Shown: positions 1-7,967 of the stretch, piece after piece
Numbering within the stretch: position 1 is the stretch's first letter
How the letters are laid out: every line of letters starts with the position of its first letter
Source: CAMDBL01 sp964498125
GTDB taxonomy: Bacteria > Pseudomonadota > Alphaproteobacteria > Rhizobiales > Hyphomicrobiaceae
DNA length: 32,962 nt
Reading direction: 5' to 3'
NCBI GenBank assembly: GCA_964498125.1
Contig: CAZCGE010000085.1
Location: 1 to 32,962 of the forward strand
Made by a program: the position numbers and the translations under genes
Notes under the pieces: model-generated
Database searches by the model: none
What the model saw: the letters and a program-made list of their open reading frames with translations, nothing else
Told to the model about the DNA's origin: nothing

Positions 1-153
1 TTAGCGCGGCCCATGCATTGGAGATAGAATGCAGACGGATTTTCCGCGCGTAACCCAACACCCCCCGCGCAAGACATGGTGGGTCACGAGCCACGCCGTC
101 CCGGCGCGGTCTCGACCCAACCTACCTGGCCGTGGCCTGAACGGAGCCCCAGC

Positions 154-1392
154 ATGACCACCCTCCTGTCCACGCGCCGCGCCGCGATCCCCGTCGCAGT
201 CGGTGGCGTCATGATCGGTGGGGGAAATCCGATCGTCGTGCAGTCGATGACCAACACCGACACGGCCGACATCGACAGCACGGCGCGGCAGGTGGCGGCG
301 CTGGCCAGGGCGGGCTCGGAGCTGGTGCGCATCACGGTCGACCGCGACGAGGCGGCCAAGGCGGTGCCGCATATCGGCGACAAGCTTGCCAAGATGGGCC
401 TCAAGGTGCCAATCGTTGGCGACTTCCACTACAACGGCCACACCCTGCTCGCCGAAAACCCGGCCTGCGCGGAAACCCTCGACAAGTATCGCATCAATCC
501 GGGCAACGTTGGCTTCAAGGCCAAGAAGGACCGGCAGTTCTCGGCGATCATCGATCTGGCGCTGAAATACAGCAAGCCGGTGCGCATCGGCGTCAACTGG
601 GGCTCGCTCGACCAGGAGCTGCTGACCCACTTGATGGACGAGAACGCCAAGTCCTCCCAGCCGAAAGCCGCGCGCGCCATCATGCACGAGGCGATCGTCC
701 AGTCCGGCCTGCTCAGCGCCCAGCGCGCCGAGGAGCTCGGACTCGGCGCCGACCGCATCATCATCTCGGCCAAGGTTTCCGCCGTGCAGGACTTGATCGC
801 GGTGTACACGATGCTGGCGGAGCGCTGCCGCTACGCCTTGCATCTGGGCCTCACCGAGGCCGGCATGGGCTCCAAGGGTATCGTCGCCTCCTCGGCGGCG
901 ATGGGCATCGTGCTGCAAGCCGGCATCGGCGACACCATCCGCTTCTCGCTGACGCCCGAGCCCGGCGGCGACCGCACGCTGGAGGTGCGCGCCGCGCAGG
1001 AATTGCTGCAGACCATGGGGTTGCGCACATTCATGCCGATCGTGGCGGCCTGCCCCGGCTGCGGACGCACCACCTCGACCGTGTTCCAGGAGCTGGCCCG
1101 CGACGTGCAGGAGATGGTGCGCGCGCGCATGCCGGAATGGAAGGCGCGCTATCCCGGCGTCGAGGGCCTCAACCTCGCCGTCATGGGCTGCATCGTCAAC
1201 GGGCCCGGCGAGAGCAAGCACGCCGACATCGGCATCTCGCTGCCCGGCATCGGCGAGCAGCCGGCCGCCCCCGTGTTCATCGACGGCAAGAAGGCGATGA
1301 CGCTGCGTGGGCCCAACATCGCCGACGATTTCAAGCAGGTGGTCGAAGCCTATATCGAGAAGCGCTACGGCCTGCAGCGGGTTGCCGAGTAG
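154..1392 (+). CDS. ispG: 4-hydroxy-3-methylbut-2-enyl diphosphate synthase (IspG/GcpE)
   Basis: IspG makes HMBPP from MEcPP in the cytosolic non-mevalonate (MEP) isoprenoid pathway and carries a [4Fe-4S] cluster. The 412-residue product has the expected length for the bacterial short form. It starts with the family-typical stretch around VMIGGGNPIVVQSMTNTDTA and has the cluster cysteines in ACPGCGRTT and, near the C-terminus, in MGCIVNGPGE followed by SKHADIGIS. The ATG at 154 is chosen because homology starts there and a purine-rich ACGGAG lies just upstream; an in-frame ATG at 76 would add 26 unconserved residues. The gene stands alone, with azlD convergent 4 bp downstream. The first 153 bases hold nothing else I can recognise. 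A long antisense reading frame across the gene is a codon-bias shadow. Confidence 0.97.
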   Translation: MTTLLSTRRAAIPVAVGGVMIGGGNPIVVQSMTNTDTADIDSTARQVAALARAGSELVRITVDRDEAAKAVPHIGDKLAKMGLKVPIVGDFHYNGHTLLAENPACAETLDKYRINPGNVGFKAKKDRQFSAIIDLALKYSKPVRIGVNWGSLDQELLTHLMDENAKSSQPKAARAIMHEAIVQSGLLSAQRAEELGLGADRIIISAKVSAVQDLIAVYTMLAERCRYALHLGLTEAGMGSKGIVASSAAMGIVLQAGIGDTIRFSLTPEPGGDRTLEVRAAQELLQTMGLRTFMPIVAACPGCGRTTSTVFQELARDVQEMVRARMPEWKARYPGVEGLNLAVMGCIVNGPGESKHADIGISLPGIGEQPAAPVFIDGKKAMTLRGPNIADDFKQVVEAYIEKRYGLQRVAE

Positions 1393-1396
1393 CGCC

Positions 1397-1705
1397 TCAC
1401 CGCCCACCCGCCAGCCGCCACAACGCCGCGGTCGCGACGCCGGCGGCGACGGCGAGCGGCGCGGAGCGGGTCAGCACCATGGCGAGCATGCTGGCGACGA
1501 TGGCCAGGGAGGCCGCCGGGTCGCCCTTCATCGCGCCACCCAAAACGATGGCGACGAAAACCGAGCTTGCCAGATGGCGCAGCACGCGCTCGACGCGCTT
1601 GGTGACACGCACGAGGCTCATCAGCCAATAGCCGCCCGCGCGCGTCAGATAGGTGGCGACGCTCATGCCGGCGATGGCCGCCCAGACCGTCCAGTCATGC
1701 GTCAT
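1397..1705 (-). CDS. azlD: AzlD family branched-chain amino acid exporter subunit
   Basis: This is a 102-residue hydrophobic protein with about four membrane segments. It has the small-subunit AzlD pattern: an early AGMSVATYLTRAGGYW stretch, then VERVLRHLASSVFVAIV, then a hydrophobic tail. AzlD works with AzlC in the inner membrane as a two-component exporter of branched-chain or related amino acids; that function is known from the family (for example YgaZH and AzlCD) and is not shown here. Its start overlaps the end of azlC by 11 bp, so the two are probably translationally coupled. It ends 4 bp from the convergent ispG. Confidence 0.88.
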   Translation of the reverse strand: MTHDWTVWAAIAGMSVATYLTRAGGYWLMSLVRVTKRVERVLRHLASSVFVAIVLGGAMKGDPAASLAIVASMLAMVLTRSAPLAVAAGVATAALWRLAGGR

Positions 1706-2429
1706 CGGTGATGAGCCCCGTCACGCCACCGGCCAAGGCGCCGGCCAGCACGTACCACCCCGTCGGCAACAGCCACAGACCTGCCAGTGTCCCCAACGCC
1801 GCGGCAAGCCAGGGTGCGAGGTCTTCGCGGCCCTGCCAGAGGCCGGCCAGCGTGGCGGCGAAATAGCTGACCATCACCACGTCCAGCGCATAGACCTTGG
1901 TGTCGCCCAGCAACGTGCCCAAGGTCGCGCCAGTCCACGTCGAAGCGATCCAGATCAGGTAGACGAACACCGCGGCGCCAAACAGCATGCCGTTTTCATC
2001 GCGCCCCCCATCCGGCTTCTCGGCGCCCACCTGCACGGCATAGGCGAAGGCTGAGTCGGTCATCATGCCGAGCAGCGAATAGCGCGCCGGCCGTCCCATG
2101 CCCGCCAGGCGCGGGTAGAGCACCGCGCCATAGAGCAAGTGGCGGGAGTTGACCACGAACACGGTGAGCGTGATCAGCGCCACCGGCAGCGGATGCGTCC
2201 ACAGATCGAGTGCCGCGAACTGCGAGGCCCCGCCGAACACCAGCGCGCTCATCAGCGTGGCGCTGAGCGGATCCATGCCGCGCTCGATGGCCGCCACGCC
2301 GAACGCCAGACCGAACGGGATGAAGGAGATCGACAGCGGCGCGATGGCAAGCGCGCCGGCCATGCAGCCCTGCCGCGTGATCGCAGACGGCCCTGTCGCG
2401 GGCGTGGGAAGCCGGTCGTCGTCGGTCAT
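1695..2429 (-). CDS. azlC: AzlC family branched-chain amino acid exporter, large subunit
   Basis: The 244-residue inner-membrane protein has the AzlC signature: SISFIPFGLAFGVAA, then LVFGGASQFAALDLW, VVNSRHLLYGA and MMTDSAFAYA, with several hydrophobic helices after it. It forms an exporter with the overlapping downstream azlD. I chose the ATG at 2429 (MTDDDRLPT) because homology begins about 20 residues later. The open frame continues upstream to about 2789, but that part overlaps the DNA glycosylase gene in another frame and looks like noise. No regulator such as a LysR or Lrp gene is adjacent, so the substrate cannot be inferred. Confidence 0.9.
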   Translation of the reverse strand: MTDDDRLPTPATGPSAITRQGCMAGALAIAPLSISFIPFGLAFGVAAIERGMDPLSATLMSALVFGGASQFAALDLWTHPLPVALITLTVFVVNSRHLLYGAVLYPRLAGMGRPARYSLLGMMTDSAFAYAVQVGAEKPDGGRDENGMLFGAAVFVYLIWIASTWTGATLGTLLGDTKVYALDVVMVSYFAATLAGLWQGREDLAPWLAAALGTLAGLWLLPTGWYVLAGALAGGVTGLITDDA

Positions 2430-2554
2430 TGCAGGTCCATCCGCGAATTCGAGGTGGGCGCAACTGTGCCCGGCGGGAGGGCCAGCGGCAAGCCAGCGAT
2501 GGCGGCGCCCGCGCTGGATGCACGTGAAGCGGCGCCCAATCCGCTGCAACAGGC

Positions 2555-3226
2555 TCACACCGGAACGCCGGACCGCGCCTGCTTTGCCACACGGTAATAG
2601 GACCATAGCAGGCGCGCCGCCACGCCACGCCACGGCCGCCAGCGCAGGCCAATCGCGCCGAACTCCTCCGTCTTCGGGCGCGCCTCCAGGCCCATGGCCA
2701 TCTGCGCGGCGACCTGCAGGGCGAGATCGCCGGGCGCAAAGGCATCGCGGCGGCCAACACAGAACAGGTCGAAAATATCCGCCGTCCACGGGCCGATGCC
2801 GCTGACCGACACGAGGGCCTCGCGCATCTCGCCCGCCGGCGCCACCGCCAGCCTAGCAAAGTCGAGACGGCCCGCCGCCACCGCCTCGGCGGCCGCCCGC
2901 AGCGTGCGGATCTTAGGGCGCGACAGTCCGGCGGCACGTAAGGCGTCGTCGTCGAGCGCCAGCAGCGCCTCGGACCGGAACGGTTGGGCGAGGGCAAAAG
3001 TCCGCCCCCAGATCGCGTCGGCGCTGGCCACCGACAGCTGCTGGCCGACGATGATCCGCGCCAGCCCTTCGAAGCCGGCGGTGCGGCGGCGCAACGGCGG
3101 ATCACCCGCCAGATCGTGCGCCAGTCGCATGGCCGGACATTTGCGCCGCAGGGCTATGATCCCGGCGCGGATGTCCGCCTCGGTCTCGATCAACCCGGAA
3201 TGCTGCGCTGCCCGTCTCTCGGCCAT
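2555..3226 (-). CDS. DNA-3-methyladenine glycosylase (AlkA-like, HhH-GPD family)
   Basis: This is a base-excision repair enzyme that removes alkylated bases such as 3-methyladenine. The 223-residue product has the helix-hairpin-helix VSVSGIGPWTADIF followed by the catalytic Asp in FAPGDLALQ, and an N-terminal IVGQQLSVASADAIW typical of AlkA-type HhH-GPD proteins. The C-terminal RPWRGVAARLLWSYY is also family-like. Start choice is uncertain: ATG at 3226 is preferred because AGGTGG lies upstream, while ATGs at 3250 and 3268 would add 8 or 14 residues. It is divergent from gluQRS, with a short shared promoter region of about 100 bp. Confidence 0.9.
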   Translation of the reverse strand: MAERRAAQHSGLIETEADIRAGIIALRRKCPAMRLAHDLAGDPPLRRRTAGFEGLARIIVGQQLSVASADAIWGRTFALAQPFRSEALLALDDDALRAAGLSRPKIRTLRAAAEAVAAGRLDFARLAVAPAGEMREALVSVSGIGPWTADIFDLFCVGRRDAFAPGDLALQVAAQMAMGLEARPKTEEFGAIGLRWRPWRGVAARLLWSYYRVAKQARSGVPV

Positions 3227-3322
3227 GGCCACCCACCTGCCTGCTTCCATCGGAACCGATGTGCCCATACTGTTGCCGCCATAATGACCCGTTCCGGCAA
3301 CGCCCGTCCAGAGACCCGCTCC

Positions 3323-4183
3323 ATGCGCCCCGTCTTCCGCTTTGCCCCGAGCCCCAATGGCGCGCTGCATTTGGGCCATGCGCTGTCGGCCCTCACTGGC
3401 TGCGAGATGGCACGGCGGGCTGCCGGCCGTTTCCTGCTGCGCATTGAAGACATTGATGTCGCCCGCAGCCGGCAGGACTTTGTCCGCGGCATATTCGAGG
3501 ATCTGGCCTGGCTTGGCCTCGACTGGGAGGAGCCGGTGCTGCGCCAATCGGAGCATTTCGACGTCTATGGACAAGCCGCGCGCCAACTCGATGCCCTGGG
3601 GCTACTCTACCCCTGTTTTGCCACCCGCGCCGAAATTGAAACAGCCGCCATTCCGGGGGCACTCGATCCGGACGGCGCGCCACTCTATCCGGGATTGCAT
3701 GAACATCTGTCTGCGGACGTGATTGCCGCCCGCAAGGCGCGCGGTGAGCCCTTCGCGCTGCGCATCGCCATGGCGCGCGCCTTGGTATTGGCCAGCCGCA
3801 AGCTCGATGGCGCACCCGTGACGTTCACCGCGCTCGATGCAAGCGGCGAGACAACCATCCTCGCCGCGCGCCCCGAGCGCTGGGGCGATGCCGTCATCGT
3901 GCGTAAGGACACTCCGGCCAGCTATCATCTGGCAGTGGTGGTCGATGACGCGCGCCAGGGCGTGACCCATGTCACCCGCGGCATGGACCTGCTGGCGGCG
4001 ACCGACCTGCACCGACTGTTGCAGATACTGCTGGATCTGCCCCAGCCGCTGTATCACCACCACTATTTGATCGAGGACCCGACCGGGCGCAAGTTATCGA
4101 AAAGCGCCCGCGATACGTCGCTGGCGAGCCTGCGTTCAGCCGGGGTCTCGGTCGCGGAAATCCGCCGTCTGATCGGCGTGTAG
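3323..4183 (+). CDS. gluQ: glutamyl-Q tRNA(Asp) synthetase (GluQRS)
   Basis: GluQRS activates glutamate and transfers it to queuosine in the anticodon of tRNA(Asp). The 286-residue protein is a class I synthetase catalytic core without the C-terminal anticodon-binding domain, as the family requires. It has the HIGH-type motif GALHLGHA close to the N-terminus, LRIEDIDVARS, and the KMSKS-type motif GRKLSKSA near the end. The start at 3323 gives the classic MRPVFRFAPSPNG opening; an in-frame ATG at 3284 would add 13 residues. At the place where many GluQRS proteins have a zinc-binding CxC this one reads YPCFATRAE, with a single Cys, so the zinc site looks degenerate. Confidence 0.94.
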   Translation: MRPVFRFAPSPNGALHLGHALSALTGCEMARRAAGRFLLRIEDIDVARSRQDFVRGIFEDLAWLGLDWEEPVLRQSEHFDVYGQAARQLDALGLLYPCFATRAEIETAAIPGALDPDGAPLYPGLHEHLSADVIAARKARGEPFALRIAMARALVLASRKLDGAPVTFTALDASGETTILAARPERWGDAVIVRKDTPASYHLAVVVDDARQGVTHVTRGMDLLAATDLHRLLQILLDLPQPLYHHHYLIEDPTGRKLSKSARDTSLASLRSAGVSVAEIRRLIGV

Positions 4184-4307
4184 TCCGTTTGCGCCGGACG
4201 CATAAATTGTTTCGTCACCAAATTGGTATTTCCTTGCGGGCATAGATATTTGCGGAATAGATTTCCGTTAACGTCTGATCAATTATTGCCGTCGAGCGGG
4301 GACTGGG

Positions 4308-5738
4308 GTGAAAAAGCCCAAAAAACCGAAGGTCAACCGGCAGCGGTCGGATGTCTACCGCGCCGCCAAGCCCGAGCTTGGCGCGGCCGCGCTGACTTTC
4401 CTGGCACGTCGACCAAGCACCAAGGCGCACAAGACCACGGCTCGGCGCTGGCTGGGTCGTGGAGTGCACACGCGCGGCTTGGACGCGCTGGGGCCCGCCG
4501 CCCGCGCCTTCGTTCACCGGGCTCGCGCCGGCCGCATCGCTTCTCCCTCCACCGGCTCTCTCGGTGGCCTCTCCGATCAGCGCGAGACCCTGGCGCTGCT
4601 GCTGATGCCGGCGCTCATGCTGGCGTTCGCTCTCGCCATGGGCCACACCTGGACCCATCCCACGCGACTGGCAAAGCCGGAACTCGCACGCACGCAGATG
4701 GTCGACTTGGCACCATGGCCGGCCGCTGAGACCACGCTGCCGCTTGCCCCGGAGCTGCTGCATCGCCCGGCCGCCGTTGCAGCGGCAATCGACGACATCC
4801 CTCTGCTGCCTGCTGATCCACCAGTAGCGCAGGCCTTGGAACTCCCAGAAACACGCCTGTTGCAGCCGTCCCAGACGTTGCCAGCCGAGCCGCCGGCGAC
4901 TGCTGCGCCGGGAATGCTGCCCGACGCCGCGACCCAGCCTGAGGAGACCCTGTTATCGCCCCAGGCGCTCCTGCCCCAGGCGCCCCCGCACCTGTCCTTG
5001 CCCGCCAACATTGGCGTGACCCGCGCTTGCCAAGCCAAGCCCGGCTTTGGGTTGCATAGCTACAGCGCCCATACGCCGCAGCCGGGCGAGACCGTGGGCG
5101 ACAGGCTCGCCGCCGCCGCACGTGCGCAGACCGATGAATTCGTCATCTACAACGGCCGGTACCGCGCCATTGCCTATCCCATGGGCGATGTGCCGCCGCT
5201 GTTCGGGGTGTGTACGGATGTCATCGTCCGGGCGTATCGCGCCATCGGCATCGATCTGCAGGAACTCGTCCGCCGCGCTGGCATCGGCTCTGGCGACACC
5301 AACATCGATCATCGCCGCACCGAGACGCTGCGCCGGTTCTTCGCCAGACGTGGCGAGACACTGCCCATCACATCGTTTCCGGAGGATTACCAACCCGGCG
5401 ACATCGTCACCTATCATCGACCGCAGAACCGGCGCACGCAGTCGCACATCGCCATCGTCAGTGATGTACTGGCGCCATCCGGCCGGCCGATGATCGTGCA
5501 TAACCGCGGCTGGGGTCCACAGCTCGAGGACGCGCTGTTCGTCGATCGCATCACGGGTCACTACCGGTTCCAGCCGGCGCCCGCCATCGGTGAAATCGCG
5601 GCAGCCGCGCGCAACCCGGCGACCAAATCCATGTCCATGCCGCCACGGCCGTCACGGCCCGCGACGACGGCCAGCATCGATAAAACCGCGTTGCTCGAGC
5701 CAGAGGCGGACGTCGCCGTCGAGGCTACGCCGCGGTAA
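4308..5738 (+). CDS. membrane-anchored DUF1287 protein
   Basis: The 476-residue protein starts with GTG at 4308. Residues 1-93 are basic (KKPKKPK at the start), residues about 94-111 form one transmembrane helix (LALLLMPALMLAFALAMG), residues about 120-245 are Pro/Ala-rich, and the C-terminal part (about 255-425) is a DUF1287 domain. The domain shows FGVCTDVIVRAYRAIGIDLQ (Cys302), NIDHRR, PGDIVTYH, HIAIVSD (His380), HNRGWG and ITGHYRF. The conserved Cys and His suggest an NlpC/P60-like papain fold, so a periplasmic cell-wall amidase or peptidase role is possible; this is inference. The family has no firm function that I know of. Stand-alone DUF1287 proteins are usually about half this length, so the anchor and linker are extra. 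It is preceded by an AT-rich intergenic region and followed by a hairpin. Confidence 0.82.
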   Translation: MKKPKKPKVNRQRSDVYRAAKPELGAAALTFLARRPSTKAHKTTARRWLGRGVHTRGLDALGPAARAFVHRARAGRIASPSTGSLGGLSDQRETLALLLMPALMLAFALAMGHTWTHPTRLAKPELARTQMVDLAPWPAAETTLPLAPELLHRPAAVAAAIDDIPLLPADPPVAQALELPETRLLQPSQTLPAEPPATAAPGMLPDAATQPEETLLSPQALLPQAPPHLSLPANIGVTRACQAKPGFGLHSYSAHTPQPGETVGDRLAAAARAQTDEFVIYNGRYRAIAYPMGDVPPLFGVCTDVIVRAYRAIGIDLQELVRRAGIGSGDTNIDHRRTETLRRFFARRGETLPITSFPEDYQPGDIVTYHRPQNRRTQSHIAIVSDVLAPSGRPMIVHNRGWGPQLEDALFVDRITGHYRFQPAPAIGEIAAAARNPATKSMSMPPRPSRPATTASIDKTALLEPEADVAVEATPR

Positions 5739-5749
5739 GACCGCAACAA

Positions 5750-5775
5750 GGGGGCAGTCCGTCGGATCTGCCCCC
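5750..5775. terminator. strong GC hairpin between convergent genes
   Basis: GGGGGCAG (5750-5757) pairs perfectly with CTGCCCCC (5768-5775) around a 10-nt loop. It lies in the 55-bp gap between the DUF1287 gene and the convergent acyl-CoA dehydrogenase gene. There is no clear T-tract, so it may act as a bidirectional or imperfect terminator. The palindrome is seen directly; the function is inferred. Confidence 0.5.
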
Positions 5776-5793
5776 GCATCGCCAACAGCTTGA

Positions 5794-7002
5794 TCAGAAA
5801 CCGTACACCGCGCCCGCCGTGCCGGTGGCGATGGCGCGGGTGGCGCGCAGCAGGCAGAGCTGGTTGGTGCCGTCCGAGTGCATGAAGCTCGCCGCGTCGC
5901 GCAGATATTTCTCGACCGGGTGCTCGTACATGATCGAGGCGCCGCCGAGAATTTCGCCGGCGAGCTTGCAGGCCTCGAATGCCACCTCGGACGCATTGAC
6001 CTTGGCGAACAGGCCGGCGACGCGCGCCTCCGGGTCCTTGCGGTCGGCGAGCCACGCCGCCCGCCAGATCTGCTGGCGCGAGGCGTCGAGCTTCATCGCC
6101 ATCTGCCCGAGCATCAGGGCGACGGCCTGGTGCTCGACGATCGGCTTGCCGCCCTGGATGCGGCTCTTGGCGTAGCCCAGCGCGTACTCATAGGCGGCAC
6201 GCCCAACGCCAAGTACGGTGGCCGACGCCTCGGCCTTGCTGCCCGGCATGTATTTGGAGCGCAGATCCGCCAGCATGCCCTCGCCGACCAGCAGGTTGGC
6301 GACAGGCACGCGGCAGTTCTCGAAGTGGAACGTGCCGTTGGTGGCCAGCCGCTGACTGCTCTTCTCGTGGAAGAAACCGGTCTTGAACCCAGGCATATCG
6401 GGCGTCACCACAAACAGTGCACCGGTCTCCGACAGCTTCTTCTTGGGATCGAGGCGGGCTGCGACGAAATAAATTTTCGCCATGCAGCCGTTGGAGACGT
6501 AGCGCTTGGTGCCGTTCAGGATGTAGGCGTCGCCGTCCTTGACCGCCGTGGTGCGAAAATCGATCTCGGGCACGTCGTAGTAGCCCTGGTGATCGGAGCC
6601 GACGCCGGGCTCGGTGAAGCCGAGCGCGGTGACGCAGGTCGCATCGTCCATGAACATCGGGATGAAGCGCTGGCGCTGCGCTTCATTCATCGCCTCGCTG
6701 AATATGTGATTGAACTTCCAGCACTGGTCCATGATCACGGCGAAACCCAGATCGCCGACGCCGAGTTCCTCGCCGACGATCGCCAGCGTCAGAATATCGG
6801 CGCCGCCGCCGCCGATAGCCTTCGGCATGGCCAGCGTCCTGAGGCCCAGCGCGTCGGCCTGCTTGATCCAATCCCACGGAATGCGCTCGGCCGCGGTCGG
6901 CAGCCGATCGCGCCGCAGCACGTCGGGCTTGATGACATCATTGACGAATTTGCGGGCGATGTCGCGCCAATGGATTTGATCCTTCGACAGCGTGAAATCC
7001 AT
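5794..7002 (-). CDS. acyl-CoA dehydrogenase family protein
   Basis: This is a 402-residue FAD-dependent flavoprotein of the acyl-CoA dehydrogenase fold. It has GFTEPGVGSD (FAD/substrate-contact motif), NGTKRYVSNG, a middle beta domain, and the C-terminal helical domain with LGGASIMYEHPVEKYLRDA. The start at 7002 is well supported by AAAGGAGG upstream. In most family members the catalytic base is the Glu of YEGT, located seven residues after RDA; here the aligned stretch reads HSDGTNQ, so the base position is Asp. The substrate is unknown and no beta-oxidation or ETF genes are nearby. The gene is monocistronic as far as can be seen, with repeat-rich DNA upstream. Confidence 0.9.
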   Translation of the reverse strand: MDFTLSKDQIHWRDIARKFVNDVIKPDVLRRDRLPTAAERIPWDWIKQADALGLRTLAMPKAIGGGGADILTLAIVGEELGVGDLGFAVIMDQCWKFNHIFSEAMNEAQRQRFIPMFMDDATCVTALGFTEPGVGSDHQGYYDVPEIDFRTTAVKDGDAYILNGTKRYVSNGCMAKIYFVAARLDPKKKLSETGALFVVTPDMPGFKTGFFHEKSSQRLATNGTFHFENCRVPVANLLVGEGMLADLRSKYMPGSKAEASATVLGVGRAAYEYALGYAKSRIQGGKPIVEHQAVALMLGQMAMKLDASRQQIWRAAWLADRKDPEARVAGLFAKVNASEVAFEACKLAGEILGGASIMYEHPVEKYLRDAASFMHSDGTNQLCLLRATRAIATGTAGAVYGF

Positions 7003-7014
7003 GGGGTTCCTCCT

Positions 7015-7042
7015 TTGGGTTGGGGTCATTGGGTTGGGGTCA
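7015..7042. repeat. 14-bp tandem duplication next to REP palindrome
   Basis: TTGGGTTGGGGTCA occurs twice head to tail (7015-7028 and 7029-7042), directly upstream of the acyl-CoA dehydrogenase gene. The second copy runs into the first 26-bp REP palindrome. It is probably slippage associated with the repeat. Confidence 0.7.
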
Positions 7043-7061
7043 GACCCTTGGGTCTGACCCC
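7036..7061. repeat. REP-like 26-bp perfect palindrome
   Basis: GGGGTCAGACCC (7036-7047), TT, GGGTCTGACCCC (7050-7061): a 12-bp perfect stem with a 2-nt centre. The same unit occurs at 7146-7171 and, with AA in the centre, at 7908-7933, so copies lie on both sides of the RAYT gene. These are probably the cognate REP elements of the RAYT. Confidence 0.85.
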
Positions 7062-7145
7062 TGGTGGAGACTCGCCGTCTCCTCCGGCATTTTCTTGGTC
7101 GCGCGAATCGGTGACGGTGCAGTCGACGGATGTCGTGCCTCATAT

Positions 7146-7191
7146 GGGGTCAGACCCTTGGGTCTGACCCCACCCGGTAAGGGTCTGACCC
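7146..7191. repeat. REP-like palindrome plus half-site, RAYT 3' flank
   Basis: This is a second exact copy of the 26-bp palindrome (7146-7171), followed by a single half-site GGGTCTGACCC at 7181-7191, which ends 8 bp before the RAYT stop codon. A palindrome plus a lone half-site is repeated on the other side of the RAYT (7908-7952), so the two flanks have the same layout. Confidence 0.85.
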
Positions 7192-7199
7192 TGTTCGGC

Positions 7200-7787
7200 T
7201 CATTTCTCGAAGCCTGCATTCCAGCATCGCTCGCGCGTGCTGTCATCAATTCCGGCGGTGAGGAACGCGCGATATGTAGATACGGTCTGACTTTGCCCGA
7301 ACAACTCGAGCAAGGTCGCGGTCTTTAGCCAGGGCGCCCCAGCAATTGCCGAGACGTAACACGATGCGCTCGACCACGGCCAGGCTTCGGGGTTTGGAGC
7401 CAGCTTCGCCTCGACTGGGTTCAGGTGAATATAGCGAAGCGTCTGCACCAAGTAGGCGTCGCTCGAAATCGCGATCGAGCGATAGCGCCCTCGAAAGATG
7501 GCGCCGTCGAGGCCATAGCGCGTGTTGATTTCGAACGTGAAGCGGCTTGATAGTATGCGCATCGCTTCGGATAGCCGACCCTCCATGCTGCGCACAAGCA
7601 GATGGTAGTGATTGGTCATCAGACAGTAGGCATGGGCCTCGACTTGAAAAGCCGGAAGCGCCTCCGCCAGCCATCGCAGGAATATTCGCCGGTCATCGTC
7701 CCCACGGAAAAGAGTGGCACGCGCCGCCGCCCGGTTCATCACATGATGCCATGCGCCAGGAAAATCTACGCGATGGAGGCGTGGCAT
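7200..7787 (-). CDS. REP-associated tyrosine transposase (RAYT, Y1/HUH family)
   Basis: The 195-residue protein starts MPRLHRVDFPGAWHHVMNRA, the classic RAYT (TnpA_REP) opening. It has the HUH metal-binding pair in MTNHYHLLV (His60 and His62) and the candidate catalytic Tyr in LRYIHLNPV (about Tyr119), plus FRGRYRSI. RAYTs are single-copy, domesticated-looking relatives of IS200/IS605 transposases that are linked to spread of REP palindromes. Here palindromic GGGTCAGACCC/GGGTCTGACCC elements flank the gene on both sides. An upstream in-frame ATG at 7805 would add 6 residues. The frame appears intact. Confidence 0.93.
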   Translation of the reverse strand: MPRLHRVDFPGAWHHVMNRAAARATLFRGDDDRRIFLRWLAEALPAFQVEAHAYCLMTNHYHLLVRSMEGRLSEAMRILSSRFTFEINTRYGLDGAIFRGRYRSIAISSDAYLVQTLRYIHLNPVEAKLAPNPEAWPWSSASCYVSAIAGAPWLKTATLLELFGQSQTVSTYRAFLTAGIDDSTRERCWNAGFEK

Positions 7788-7810
7788 TGTCTGTAGCCGA
7801 TGCATTGGTC

Positions 7811-7832
7811 GGAGTCAGACCCTTGTGACCCC
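7811..7832. repeat. degenerate REP-like element upstream of RAYT
   Basis: GGAGTCAGACCC followed by TTGTGACCCC is recognisable as an eroded copy of the 26-bp palindrome: the right arm has lost bases. It lies just upstream of the RAYT start region. Confidence 0.55.
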
Positions 7833-7907
7833 TCGGATATGACGCTCCCTACATTTTCTGACGGCGGTAAGCAAGTAGGGGCAATTGGATAGGCCGCGTT
7901 TCGACAA

Positions 7908-7952
7908 GGGGTCAGACCCAAGGGTCTGACCCCATCCCGAGGGTCTGACCCC
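7908..7952. repeat. REP-like palindrome plus half-site, RAYT 5' flank
   Basis: GGGGTCAGACCC (7908-7919), AA, GGGTCTGACCCC (7922-7933), followed by a lone GGGTCTGACCCC at 7941-7952. It sits between the RAYT start and the molybdopterin oxidoreductase stop codon, and mirrors the layout at 7146-7191. Confidence 0.85.
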
Positions 7953-7967
7953 GCCCGCCCCGCCCGC

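Noticed and set aside
1..1407. 468-codon minus-strand open frame opposite ispG
   Set aside because: It mirrors a clear ispG gene, has low-complexity Arg/Ala/Gly/His-rich translation and no recognisable domain: a high-GC antisense shadow.
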